Program-made: the position numbers and the translations under genes | The notes under the pieces: generated by a model | Databases searched by the model: none | Seen by the model: only the letters and a program-made list of their open reading frames with translations | Told to the model about the DNA's origin: nothing | Assembly (NCBI GenBank): GCA_019925095.2 | Contig: JAHHIN020000030.1 | Span: forward strand, 8,206,501 to 8,270,500 | DNA: 64,000 nucleotides | From: Dendrolimus kikuchii | Lineage: Eukaryota; Arthropoda; Insecta; Lepidoptera; Lasiocampidae | Direction: 5' to 3' | In this document: piece by piece, positions 52,982 to 63,316 of the stretch | Layout of the letters: each line of letters opens with the position of its first letter | Numbering within the stretch: the stretch's first letter is position 1

Positions 52982-53216
52982 GCCAGGTGGTAGGGCATTT
53001 GCCCGACTGGATGGCTACCACCCCTGGTCTAAAGCATGTCGCCATAACAACCTTGAGTTGTGTTCCGGCATTAGTGACCAGGTTCCAGTCTCCCTTAAGA
53101 GAGCAGCAGTGCATTTGTAGCAACTTTGCTGTTGCAAATGTCCATGGGCGATGGTAACCGCTTTCCATCAAGTGGGCCGTCTGCCTGTCTGTTGATCTCC
53201 TGCAATAAAAAAAAAA
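52982..53216 (+). repeat. Repeat family 1, copy 8
   Basis: CCAGGTGGTAGGGCATTTGCC to CTGCAATAAAAAAAAA; the first ~60 bp of the family are missing. Confidence 0.85.
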
Positions 53217-53231
53217 AAAATATATATTCTA

Positions 53232-53546
53232 TTATTTTATCCGTGCAAGAACGGAGAAAGAATACAATTTCCTGCAGCCTGGCGGCCTGTCGTAATAGGC
53301 GACTAAACAACCCACAGCCAGGTGGTAGGGTATTTGCTCGACTGGATGGCGACCACCCCTGGTCTAGAGTATGCCGCCATAACAACCTTGTGTTGTGTTC
53401 CGGCATTAGTGCCCAGGTTCCAGTCTCCTTTAAGAGAGCAGCAGCGCATTTGTAGCACCTTTGGTGTTGCAAATGTCCATAGGCGATGGTAACCGCTTTC
53501 CATCAAGTGGGCCGTCTGCCTGTCTGCTGTACTCTTGCAATAAAAA
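53232..53546 (+). repeat. Repeat family 1, copy 9 (reference full-length copy)
   Basis: The most complete copy: TTTATCCGTGCAAGAACGG to CTCTTGCAATAAAAAAA, about 315 bp, head-to-tail with copy 8. Confidence 0.85.
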
Positions 53547-54044
53547 AATATAAAAAATATTCTAAATTAGAGTAGTAACAATAAAAAAATCAAATATTGA
53601 ATTTACCAGTAAAAACGTTCAGCCAATAGTTTTGTTTTCGGAATCGCAAACAAACAGATGTACTTCTTTTTCTCTAGCTGCTAGCGGATTTGTTAATTTA
53701 ACCTGTGTCCAGCAATCCAACGCCCTAAGTTTTGCGAAATCATACTAGTGTGAGCAGGATTACCCCTGTTTCCCCTAAATAGTAGTATTAGGAACTGGCC
53801 ATAACTGAGATGCTTTATTTCAACGTTAGAAACTCTTTCATGTTGGTGTAATAACTTTGCAGTGTGGAAGATGGAATTTTTCGAATAATTATTTTTGATT
53901 AAATTATTATATTAATTATAATAGATTGTATTGATGCATCGTGTCGGTTTTAGGTAAAATGTAGGCTGTTGATATTTTTTTGTCTTGTTTTATCCAGTGA
54001 ATATATTATTATTTTGAACATTTATGTAAGTTTTATTTCAAAAC

Positions 54045-54487
54045 TAGCTGACCCGGCAAACTTCGTTCCGGCTCAGAATCAATAAATAATAAATCTGAAT
54101 GATAATTGCAGAATGTTTCAACTTTAGTAAAAAATGTGGTCAAAACTTAACCGGAACGAACATCAAACGTTTGACATTCAAAACCAAAAAAATGAAAAAA
54201 AAACTTCACTTTTAAATTTAATTTGATTTCTGAACGACTTTTAAATTTAATTGATTTCTAAACGACGGGACGAACATCAAATGTTTGACAGGTAGGAATA
54301 GTTTCTAAGGGAAAGCGAAATTGTTGTTTTTACTATATTCCAAGCATTTTTTTCATATTTACTCACCTTTTAAACCTTCCCTGGACTTCCACAAATAATT
54401 CAAAACCAAAATTAGCCAAATCAGTCCAGCCGTTCTCGAGTTTTAGCGAGACTAACGAACAGCAATTGATTTATATATATATAGATT
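54045..54487 (+). repeat. Interspersed repeat (CTAGCTGACCCGGCAAACTTCG type)
   Basis: Left edge ACTAGCTGACCCGGCAAACTTCG. Right edge AGCCGTTCTCGAGTTTTAGC...GAACAGCAATTGATTTATATATAT. This type is widespread in insects and carries no gene here. Confidence 0.7.
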
Positions 54488-54535
54488 AAACCGTATTTTC
54501 CAATTGTTAATGCGTGTAAATAGCCATAACACGTA

Positions 54536-54700
54536 CGAGGGTGGTCTGAAAAGTTTCCGACCTCAACTGTTGACAGTTACTCGCCAAAGTTTCAGCAATT
54601 TTGTACTACAGTGGCTATGATGAACCGACGTTCGAGCCCAAAATTAATTATGATAATCTAAACCAAAAGTATGCAATGCCGGGCGAGCAAGACAAACTCA
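54536..54700 (+). mobile_element. mariner terminal fragment
   Basis: After a TA dinucleotide, CGAGGGTGGTCTGAAAAGTTTCCGACC is a mariner-type terminal inverted repeat. No transposase frame or second end was found, so the right limit is approximate. Confidence 0.65.
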
Positions 54701-55049
54701 TACGACAACCACTGGAGCGGCTAAGGAGCCCACTCATCTTATCACAGTACGTTGTCAGATCACCATGAGTTCACGACACCAGACACAAGGGGAAGCCGGC
54801 CGGCTTATAATCTATTCGCAGTCCTTTCACTAGATGCAACACTTATTAATCTTATGTATTTAGTATATAGATAGTATAATAAAACTACGTTTTAACAGTT
54901 TTAAGAGCGGTAATTCATTTCATTTTTGTTATTCCGACGTTTCGGTCACTTTTCAGTAGCCGTGATCACGGAAGACAGAGATGTCAAGTGACAACTTGTT
55001 CGTTTTAATTATTTAGTTTTATTTTGTTTATAGTTATATTTACTCTATG

Positions 55050-55150
55050 GGAGCCTAATCTAATTTACCACCGCTGCGCATCATGTTATGGCATGAAGAG
55101 AAGAAGCGGCGCATGAAACTTCAGCAAACATACCTAACTCTAATAATTTT
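55050..55150 (-). repeat. Jockey-like 3' UTR fragment
   Basis: CATGTTATGGCATGAAGAGAAGAAGCGGCGC...AAACTTCAGCAAAC resembles 43.69-43.74 kb, the 3' UTR of the complete Jockey element. Confidence 0.5.
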
Positions 55151-55453
55151 ATATAATATTAAAATTAAAATTGGTGGAAGGAAAAATAAAAGTCGCGAAT
55201 ACTTAAGAAAATATCACTAGATAGTAATTTATTCGACAAGTTTATGAATATTATTATTTAGTGACGTGCGCCTGCTTAACGAGTACAGCAACGATCAACA
55301 ACGACGAGTAAGTATGTAACGAACGAAAATCAAAAAGTCCAGGCACCATTCCCTGGCAAGTGGGCCGCAGCAGTGACGTATGAAGTTAAGTTATCTGTAA
55401 ACTACCCAACAGCGCTAGATGGCGTCACCACCAATCTTTTTTAATTCCTGAAT

Positions 55454-55717
55454 GGCTACGTTCCATTAGGGACTCACAACGACCACGTTCACGACCGTGA
55501 TTTCTCCCGTTCTAGTTGCTTGCCGGTATTACAATCGTAAACCCAAGTGGAACGGCTATTCGACCCACCTCTTGACATGGGTCGTTGTGAGCGTTGTGTG
55601 ATCGAAAATGATGACGTCATTAGTGATGTTTTCACCACGACCACAAAGACCGCGGTCGCCTTGTGGAAGGGCTAACTAAGCATTTTGGGCGTTGTGAGCT
55701 ACTAATGGAACGCCCTG
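55454..55717 (+). mobile_element. TIR element family T, short copy (264 bp)
   Basis: Inverted ends GGCTACGTTCCATTAG and CTAATGGAACGCCCTG. Inside are CACAACGACCACGTTCACGACC, CGTTGTGAGCGTTGTGTGATC and the palindrome ATGACGTCAT. It is the internally deleted form of the 56.7-kb copy. Confidence 0.75.
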
Positions 55718-56274
55718 CATGTCGGTCCTAATTTTTATGGCGAAGCTGCAAAACACGCAGACTGCCCATATAAGTGGAAGCCTTTAGGAATTATTTATTT
55801 ATTAACTTACAAACATCGCTATCATTACACTTGTCACCAATACGATAGCGTGGTACACATAATACTTTATATTTACATATTCAATCGTCATAACATATAA
55901 TATGCACTTGTGAATTTAGTTACAGTACAAATAGAAATGTCAATTTGTTGACAGATCTTGTTTAACTGTGTTATCGGCGCCATAATAATCAAGTTGGTCC
56001 TGCCGTATGGTACTACGAACATTGGTGGCTGCCTCATCACAAAATTCGCTGGAATGTTCTACTTGATTTCAGCTAATGCCAAGGATAGGATAAAATGGAT
56101 AGAATTAGTGATGATTAGTACACTTATGAGCCAGTTCATTTGTACTTAATTTTATGTATTTTCTGTTTTTAAGGGAAGAGCACTCATTAATGCTTTAATA
56201 TTATGTTCCTAAAGCTTGATAAAAAAATATTATTTATTGTCTTTACAGCCACTGTTATGTTTTAATATTTTCCT

Positions 56275-56392
56275 TACTTGAAGGGATTCCTTGGAAGAGA
56301 TCGCTTCGCCTTTTGTTCAACATATATTGTACCTAGTTTTGAAGAACGTAGTTTTAATTTTTAGTGAACAATAAAGTGTTTGCATTTATTCG
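56275..56392 (+). repeat. LINE 3' tail, copy 4
   Basis: AAGGGATTCCTTGGAAGAGATCGCTTCGCC...GTGAACAATAAAGTG; a diverged relative of the tails at 18.6 and 52.8 kb. Confidence 0.5.
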
Positions 56393-56703
56393 TTGAGAAT
56401 CTAAAACTGTTTAGTTCTTCATGTTTTTGTTATGAAATTGTAGGAATATAATGTTAAGACATTAACGAGTGTTCTCTTAAAAACAGAAAATACGTAAAAT
56501 TAAGCTGAGGTAGTATTCCTTGGAGGTGTCGATTTAATCACCAAAAGAAACTATCGTCTCAAAATATTATTGTATACAATAATTCAATCGAAATAATTAT
56601 GTAGTGATCAAATCTAACAATAAAACAAAATGAAGCATAAGCCGATTTTAGAAGATTCATTTCTGTATTTCAGTTTGGATGAATCAACCAGTGATCTATT
56701 AAC

Positions 56704-57172
56704 AGGGCGTTCCACTAGTAGCTCACAACGCCCAAAATCCTCAGTCTGCCGTTCCACGATGCGACCGCGGTCGTTGTGGTCGTGGCAAAAACGTAGTGAC
56801 GTTTTTGCGCTGCATCAGGAAAGTGGATGCTAGGATGGTTTTCGGCATTCGTTAGGTTAAACCACAGGCACGTATTTCATCGGTTATGACATCAAGCCAG
56901 TATTTCCTGGGTCTACTGCCTTCCTTCCTTCTTCCTTCTATCCTTCTACTGCCATCTGGCGAATGCGGCATAGCTAGTAGATATTTGTTGCTCATACAAC
57001 TACTAATGACGACATCATTTTTGATCACACAACGCTCACAACGACCCATGTCAAGAGGTGGGTTGAATAACCGTTCCACTTGGGTTTACGATTGTAACGC
57101 GGGCAAGCAAGTGGTACGGGAAAAATCGCGGTCGTGAACGTGGTCGTTGTCAGACTCTAATGGAACGTAGCC
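56704..57172 (-). mobile_element. TIR element family T, long copy (~469 bp)
   Basis: The inverted orientation of the 55.45-kb element, with ends AGGGCGTTCCACTAG / CTAATGGAACGTAGCC. The centre carries about 200 bp absent from the short copy, including a reverse-transcriptase-tail-like coding fragment. Confidence 0.75.
56852..57079 (-). pseudogene. LINE RT C-terminal-like fragment inside TIR element
   Basis: The frame reads ...RRIEGRRKEGSRPRKYWLDVITDEIRACG..., which resembles the extreme C-terminus of non-LTR reverse transcriptases (GRPRxRWxDxVxxDL). Only about 45 residues look LINE-derived; the first 30 codons are TIR-element sequence. Probably captured by the element, or an old insertion into it. 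Confidence 0.45.
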
Positions 57173-57234
57173 AATAAACATAACTTGAATCATTCAATGT
57201 CATAGAATGACGTCGTGTCTTTCAATCAAATTGT

Positions 57235-57250
57235 TTCAATTTATTTGACC
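57235..57250 (-). promoter_or_regulatory. Poly(A) signal for the 57.4-kb gene
   Basis: The - strand reads GGTCAAATAAATTG about 120 nt after the stop codon. Confidence 0.45.
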
Positions 57251-57365
57251 TGTTTTATATAATATAATATAATACGAAGATTAATTATGGACCACAAACA
57301 ACTATTTCAACAAAAACCAATGAAAATAAAGACCACAAAAAGAATTACAAACTTCATTCTCCTTA

Positions 57366-58255
57366 CTAATCCACTCTCCACGGTTCTGCATACTTGCCTC
57401 TGTGTCCATTGAACCAGAAATATCCTAAATTATCAAACTCTTCTTCCTTCCAGTGAAATCTTTTTGGAAGAAAATGTGTTAAACGTCTTCTTCCGTCTGC
57501 GTCTATTACTTTATTTAAACTTTGCATGTAGACTACTCTATTTTTGTCAGTTACTTTCGCTCCATGACTACTTTTAGGAGTTCTAACTTTTTTAGAACTG
57601 GTAATCTTTTCTTCAGACTCATTGTTGCTATTATCAGAATCTTTTTCATCTTTCATATTATCTTCGGAATCAGTGTTATCAGTAGCAAATTTCTTCTCGT
57701 CGTTTAATTTTTCGTTGCTCTTGCTATCAACTGAGGAATCAGATTTGCTACTTTTATCAGATGAGTCGCTAGGAACAACTTTGAAGCGCTTCGGTGTTTC
57801 CTTGAATATATCTTTTACGATATCTGTATCGCTGGAGTAAATTGATGCTCTAGCTTTTGCGCCACCTGAACGTCTCGCTTCTGGTACTCGACTATCAAAA
57901 TTCAAATTCAAATCGACACTTACATCCACGTAATCAAATGGAATCGACCTTCCCGATCTTAAATCGCTTACATCTAAATAATCTTGAGAGAATTCAGGAC
58001 TACGTAGACTCCGGGAGAGATCTGTCAAGTCTAGATAATCTAAGGAAATTTGTTTATCTTGACGATAAAACGGTTTCATCTGGGGACGATGTGGTAAATC
58101 AAATAAAGGATATCTTAGCCGTGTTTTGAACATGTGTCTAAATGATGGCATGACGTTTGCAGGCTGTGTTGATCTTTCTCTCCTTGATAGACATTTCAGT
58201 TTCTGTTCGTTAGTACCGTATATACTCCCGAATCGTCTGTCGCATTTGTGAGTAG
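57366..58255 (-). CDS. Terminal exon of an unrecognised acidic, Ser/Asp-rich protein
   Basis: I do not recognise the family. The - strand frame is open from above the repeat border to TAG at 57366. A good 3' splice site (CCCCCTATTCCTAG) ends at 58256, so I start the exon at 58255 with two bases completing a codon. The 296 residues begin THKCDRRFGSIYG. Three related motifs follow (LDYLDLTDL, QDYLDVSDL, FDYVDVSVDL), then a Lys/Asp/Ser/Glu-rich, probably disordered region and a conserved-looking aromatic/basic end (PKRFHWKEEEFDNLGYFWFNG). No signal peptide, membrane span or enzyme motif is visible. Upstream exons would lie beyond the satellite. It may be a host gene beside the viral-type genes, or a gene of that element. 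The codon pattern and acidic bias look like real coding sequence. Confidence 0.6.
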
Positions 58256-58260
58256 CTAGG

Positions 58261-59884
58261 AATAGGGGGTTCTGGCTCACACATGAAAAAGTGTATTCTC
58301 CATACAAAATGTATGGGGAAATGAGTTTACCAACCGCAAAAAGCGAGTTTAAGTTGGTAAAACTCATGACGTCACACATGTTCCTGTCGTGGTCCGTTTG
58401 TGCGCCGCCTGTTGTTGTTGTTGGTGGTAAAGATGATGTGTGTACGTTTTCTGCAGCTGTTGGTGTTGTTGGTGGGTGGTTGTTGCGTCTGTTGTCGGTG
58501 CGTGGAGGTTCTCTGCGCCTGTTGATGGTGAGGGTGTGTTAAGGTGCGGTGAAGGTGCTGCGGCGGTTGTCGGTGCGTGCGCCGGTGTTGTTGGTGGTAA
58601 AGGTGTGGGCGGTTGCTGCGGCGGTTGTCGGTGCGTGGACTCTACTAGCTAAGAATAGGGGGTTCTGGCTCACACATGAAAAAGTGTATTCTCCATACAA
58701 AATGTATGGGGAAATGAGTTTACCAACCGCAAAAAGCGAGTTTAAGTTGGTAAAACTCATGACGTCACACATGTTCCTGTCGTGGTCCGTTTGTGCGCCG
58801 CCTGTTGTTGTTGTTGGTGGTAAAGATGATGTGTGTACGTTTTCTGCAGCTGTTGGTGTTGTTGGTGGGTGGTTGTTGCGTCTGTTGTCGGTGCGTGGAG
58901 GTTCTCTGCGCCTGTTGATGGTGAGGGTGTGTTAAGGTGTGGTGAAGGTGCTGCGGCGGTTGTCGGTGCGTGCGTCGGTGTAGTTGGTGGTAAAGGTGTG
59001 GGCGGTTGCTGCGGCGGTTGTCGGTGCGTGGACTCTACTAGCTAAGAATAGGGGGTTCTGGCTCACACCTGAAAAAGTGTATTCTCCATACAAAATGTAT
59101 GGGGAAATGAGTTTACCAACCGCAAAAAGCGAGTTTAAGTTGGTAAAACTCATGACGTCACACATGTTCCTGTCGTGGTCCGTTTGTGCGCCGCCTGTTG
59201 TTGTTGTTGGTGGTAAAGATGATGTGTGTACGTTTTCTGCAGCTGTTGGTGTTGTTGGTGGGTGGTTGTTGCGTCTGTTGTCGGTGCGTGGAGGTTCTCT
59301 GCGCCTGTTGATGGTGAGGGTGTGTTAAGGTGTGGTGAAGGTGCTGCGGCGGTTGTCGGTGCGTGCGCGGTGTTGTTGGTGGTAAAGGTGTGGGCGGTTG
59401 CTGCGGCGGTTGTCGGTGCGTGGACTCTACTAGCTAAGAATAGGGGGTTCTGGCTCACACATGAAAAAGTGTATTCTCCATACAAAATGTATGGGGAAAT
59501 TAGTTTACCAACCGCAAAAAGCGAGTTTAAGTTGGTAAAACTCATGACGTCACGGTTGTCGGTGTCGTGGTCCGTTTGTGCGCCGCCTGTTGTTGTTGTT
59601 GGTGGTAAAGATGATGTGTGTACGTTTTCTGCAGCTGTTGGTGTTGTTGGTGGGTAGTTGTTGCGTCTGTTGTCGGTGCGTGGAGGTTCTCTGCGCCTGT
59701 TGATGGTGAGGGTGTGTTAAGGTGTGGTGAAGGTGCTGCGGCGGTTGTCGGTGCGTGCGCCGGTGTTGTTTTGGTGGTAAAGGTGTGGGGCGGGTTGCTG
59801 CGACGGTTGTCGGTGCGTGCGCCGGTGTTGTTTTGGTGGTAAAGGTGTGGGTTGCTGCGGCGGTTGTCGGTGCGTGGACTCTAC
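58261..59884. repeat. 393-bp satellite, four units
   Basis: Units start at 58261, 58654, 59047 and 59439 (periods 393, 393, 392). The last unit is extended by duplications of GGTGCGTGCGCCGGTGTTGTTTTGG-type words. Units are nearly identical. The first ~150 bp contain CCATACAAAATGTATGG and GAGTTTACCAAC...GTTGGTAAAACTC hairpins and TGACGTCA; the rest is G/T-rich on the + strand. Open frames through it are side effects of composition. Confidence 0.95.
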
Positions 59885-60313
59885 GCCGCCTGTTGGTGGT
59901 AAAGGTGTGTGGAGGGTGGTAAAGGTGGGTTAAGGTGCGGCGTCGGTGTTGTCGATGAGGTGGTGCCCCCGGTTATTTTGATGATGGCAGGGGTCATAGA
60001 GCTCTGGTGCTGGTCGCTGCGGTGTGGACCGGATATGTTCCGTTGATAAGAGTGAGTATGTGTTAATGCAATCTATTGTATTATATTGTAACGATTTCCG
60101 GATAAATCTTCGTGGGGAGATAAGAATATTACGTAAGAAGCGTTGTAACGGTTAAAACATTGTCGGCTAGCTTTTAAAGCATGATGATTTTGTATATATA
60201 TATATATTAGCGGGTATTGAGTATTATTAAGCATAATGTGTTGTGAAGCAGAGTGTTAGAGATCGTTGATTACCTTTCTCATCGAGTGTATTAATTTCTA
60301 CAATTCTGAAACA
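59885..60313 (+). promoter_or_regulatory. Upstream region of the BIR gene
   Basis: Contains a TATATATATATATTAG TATA-like tract about 110 nt before the ATG and AAACAATGC at the start codon. No other gene is present. Confidence 0.4.
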
Positions 60314-60610
60314 ATGCAAACAGGGGGTGTTGACGAGTGTGGACCATTTAAAACTGAATTATTGGAAACAACACATCCAAAGTACAGCTGCAAAATCATG
60401 CGTTTAAATAGTTTTATCGATTGGCCTCGATGTATGAGACAGCGGCCTGTTGATCTTGCCGCGGCAGGTTTCTTCTACACCGGGCAAGGTGATAAGGTGC
60501 TATGTTTCCAGTGTGGTGGAGGATTAAAGGATTGGGAGCCTGAAGATGATCCATGGCAACAACATGTGCAATGGTTTAACCAGTGTGTTTATGTAAAACA
60601 GAGGAAATAA
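60314..60610 (+). CDS. Single-BIR protein (IAP-like), virus/Polinton-associated
   Basis: A 98-residue baculovirus-IAP-repeat protein. The BIR spans about 28-95: RLNSFIDWP, then PVDLAAAGFFYTGQGDKVLCFQCGGGL and WE-EDDPWQQH. The zinc ligands are C64, C67, H84 and C91 in CxxC-x16-H-x6-C spacing. There is no RING or second BIR, so it is a minimal IAP, comparable with BIR-only proteins that bind caspases or IAP antagonists; whether it blocks apoptosis is inference. I chose Met 60314 (AAACAATGC) over the in-frame Met 16 codons upstream because the family-like sequence starts after it. AATAAAAC follows the stop at once. It converges on the polymerase gene with only 36 bp between stops, a spacing typical of compact viral genomes. 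The frame is intact while its neighbour is broken. Confidence 0.9.
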   Translation: MQTGGVDECGPFKTELLETTHPKYSCKIMRLNSFIDWPRCMRQRPVDLAAAGFFYTGQGDKVLCFQCGGGLKDWEPEDDPWQQHVQWFNQCVYVKQRK

Positions 60611-60644
60611 AACAAGTTTAAATACAAAGAATGCATTTTTTTAT

Positions 60645-63316
60645 TTACTTAGAACTATTAGAATTTATTTCAAAATGCCCCCATGCCAATGTGTTTATAT
60701 TGTCATTACAAATATACCTTTTATCATCATTCCCTGATATGACTTTTTTTCTTTTCACTTGTGTATAAATATTATGCTTATCGCTAGTAAAAGTAACCAT
60801 ATTGTCATATAACTCATAATCTTGCCCTAGAGCTTTTCTATAATTTTCAAAATTCAACTTTCTAACAATTGCTGCAGACGTTCCTTTATCTTTTTTAACG
60901 AGTAGATCGTTTTGGAAAATATATGCATACATTTTAGATCGAAGCCCTATGAACTCCTTAACGATACACCCGTTGGTTTCATCTTTCATTTTACCAACAA
61001 CCTTCTTGTTTGCTAGAGGTAGATTATAGGTATTGTTTAGGGGAAAATCGGAGGTATCGAATCTGTCCATCAAGTCGCATTTGATGTCTTCATAAAAGTT
61101 GTCTGTTTTAATTTCATATATAAAGGAATCGGTGTCGGTGTAGAGCAGTTGTATATTTGTATTATATTTAGGCTGCATGTATGAATAGTGGAAATCATAC
61201 ATAACATACTTTGAAAGTTCTAGTACAGTAAATCCTACATATATAGGTTTATCATATAACAAAGTGGTTTTATTCATTTGTATCGCTACAAAATTTTCCG
61301 AAAAGACCTTACAACTATGAAAGTTGGGGCGAGCAATGTATCTCTCAGCACCGTACCTACACTTGGTTTTACTACTTTTATCACTCCACGTGTTGCATAA
61401 TTTTACATCGACTCGTTTAGCTATATTTTCTATAGTTTTACCAAATATTGAGTTATTTATTAATTTATAAAAATCTTTTTCAAATACACTCGTTGCCTCG
61501 GTTCTCATTGAAGTATTTAAATCAATGTAGGATTTGAGCCAAGGTGATTGGTTAAAAGACAAAATCCTATGAATTTTTTTACATACTAATCCATTTTTCA
61601 CACATTGTTTTAAATTCATATAATGTATAATATAATTTTTTTTTTCGTTTAGAGTGAGTAAAAGTTTTTTACTTTTAGAATTAGGCGGCGCTTTAGATTC
61701 GGCACAAAATGGATAGTCACTGTGTAAATTATGTAGGGATTCGGGATACTCAATATCGACCTCTAAAAAATAACCTATATTAGAGTCAGGTTGTTACGTG
61801 AGTATGTTGAACGCATCAACTTCACTTTGCGATAACCATACAAAGTTAGCGTGTGGGAGATATTTACTCATGGATCGCCATACAAATTATTAACATCCAA
61901 GTAAATAATGAATGTAGAGTCGTGTGTGGGGTTGTATGTGTCTAAAAACTTATTATTGGCTTTACAATGTCTCTTGGAAACTTGGCTGATTCCACCCCGA
62001 ATTCCAGATTGTATGAATTGAATCATTTCATAGTCGGTGAGAAGCTCAAGAGTCACTCCAGTTTTTTTCATCGTAACATCCCAAGAAAGGGAGGGTGCTG
62101 TAAGATATCTACAAGGGTCCAGTTGGTATGCACTCATACATATACTGCGAAAATTTTCAAAGACTGCCGCCAACAATAGGACATCAGTTTTGAGATATAA
62201 ATCACAGTATTCGCCCAAAGTCTTTATGTTAAATTTTTCCCACACCATAAGAGCGGGAAGATAATCGTCCTCAGATATGTCTGTCTGGGTTAGCTCACTA
62301 AAGAATGCCTCTTTGGGGGGTAAAGATTTTTCTTCAAGTTTATCCCAAGAGTCGACATATTCATAGGGAAAGACACCCTTTCGAGTCAATAAGCTCTGTT
62401 GTTCGGGGTTAGGGAAGTGATTATATAGTATTTCTAATTTGTTTTTAGAGAGATTTCTAACTAGTTTATCTAAGCTTGAGGACATAAATTTAAAAGAGTC
62501 AACAAATCGTAAAGTGATTTCACTTTTACCATCATCTTCTTCAAAATATAACTTTTTACTAAATGTTATGTATTTTTCCTTGTTGCTGGCGATACATTCA
62601 ATGCGTTCAGTGTCCTTATCTGCCAGCTCTTTGATAAATAAGTGACTATCATAACCGCTTAAATTATGGAAAAATATGGGGATATAATTTGGTTTGGAAA
62701 AGTTTACATTACATTTATTATGCGTCATTCCTCTAATTTTTCCCGTAAAGTGACAATGATCAACCACCTTAACATCCGTTGATTGAAAAGGTTGTTCGCA
62801 AATATGACAGTTGGGTAATGATGTGATTTTAGGAGTTAAATTATTCTTGTCATACGGTACTATCTGCGAGTAAATATTGGCAATGCGGTTGGCATCTGAA
62901 TAAATGTTATCTATAAACTTTTTTACACAAACTTCACCACGATATGTGACGAATTTTGACAGAGACGAGTCATAGTTACAATGTAAATAATAAGCGAAGC
63001 TACAAGGGACATGTTTATGACTAAAATACGTATTATTTTTATGTGTGTCGTTAAGAGGGCAGAGCAACGATTCAAAATCAGCATAAATAACAAATGGTGC
63101 GGGTAATTGATTATGAAAGTTTTTAAAAGTTATACACTTATTTTCTATAGTGGGTAATGTAATTAACGATTTTTCACAACCTCTTGTCTTATGAAGTTTC
63201 AATTTACACTCAGTTGAAAAATGCATTAGACAGCTATCACACAAAAAAAAAAATCCTTATGTTTCGTAATCTGTGAAATACATGGCTTACCATGTGAAAA
63301 TAAAATGTCTGACATT
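60645..63316 (-). pseudogene. Family-B DNA polymerase (protein-primed, Polinton/adintovirus type), broken
   Basis: Replicative polymerase remnant in two long frames. The upstream frame (61868-63244, 458 codons) has a zinc-like CxxC...H, exonuclease I YADFESLL (D55, E57), a Cys/His cluster (C146, C149, H163, H165, C178), exonuclease II HNLSGYDSH (D199), exonuclease III YLKTDVLLL, and palm motif A LDVNNLYG at its end. The downstream frame (60645-61619, 324 codons) has motif B region NNSIFGK (about 56-61) and motif C YTDTDSF (D162, D164). Between them are a frameshift near 61870 and an in-frame TAA near 61797. An A11 run at 63243-63253 shifts the frame away from an upstream start at 63315. All catalytic motifs survive, but the gene cannot yield a full protein. 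The - strand poly(A) signal AATAAA is just after the stop (about 60638). Confidence 0.9.

Noticed and set aside
56630..56833. 67-codon + strand frame next to the TIR element
   Set aside because: Half of it is TIR-element sequence, and no conservation or promoter is visible.
58291..59842. Val/Gly/Cys-rich + strand frames and short - strand MCDVMSFTNLN frames repeated in the satellite
   Set aside because: They are repeated once per satellite unit and follow its composition; only the non-satellite exon at 57.4-58.26 kb looks coding.
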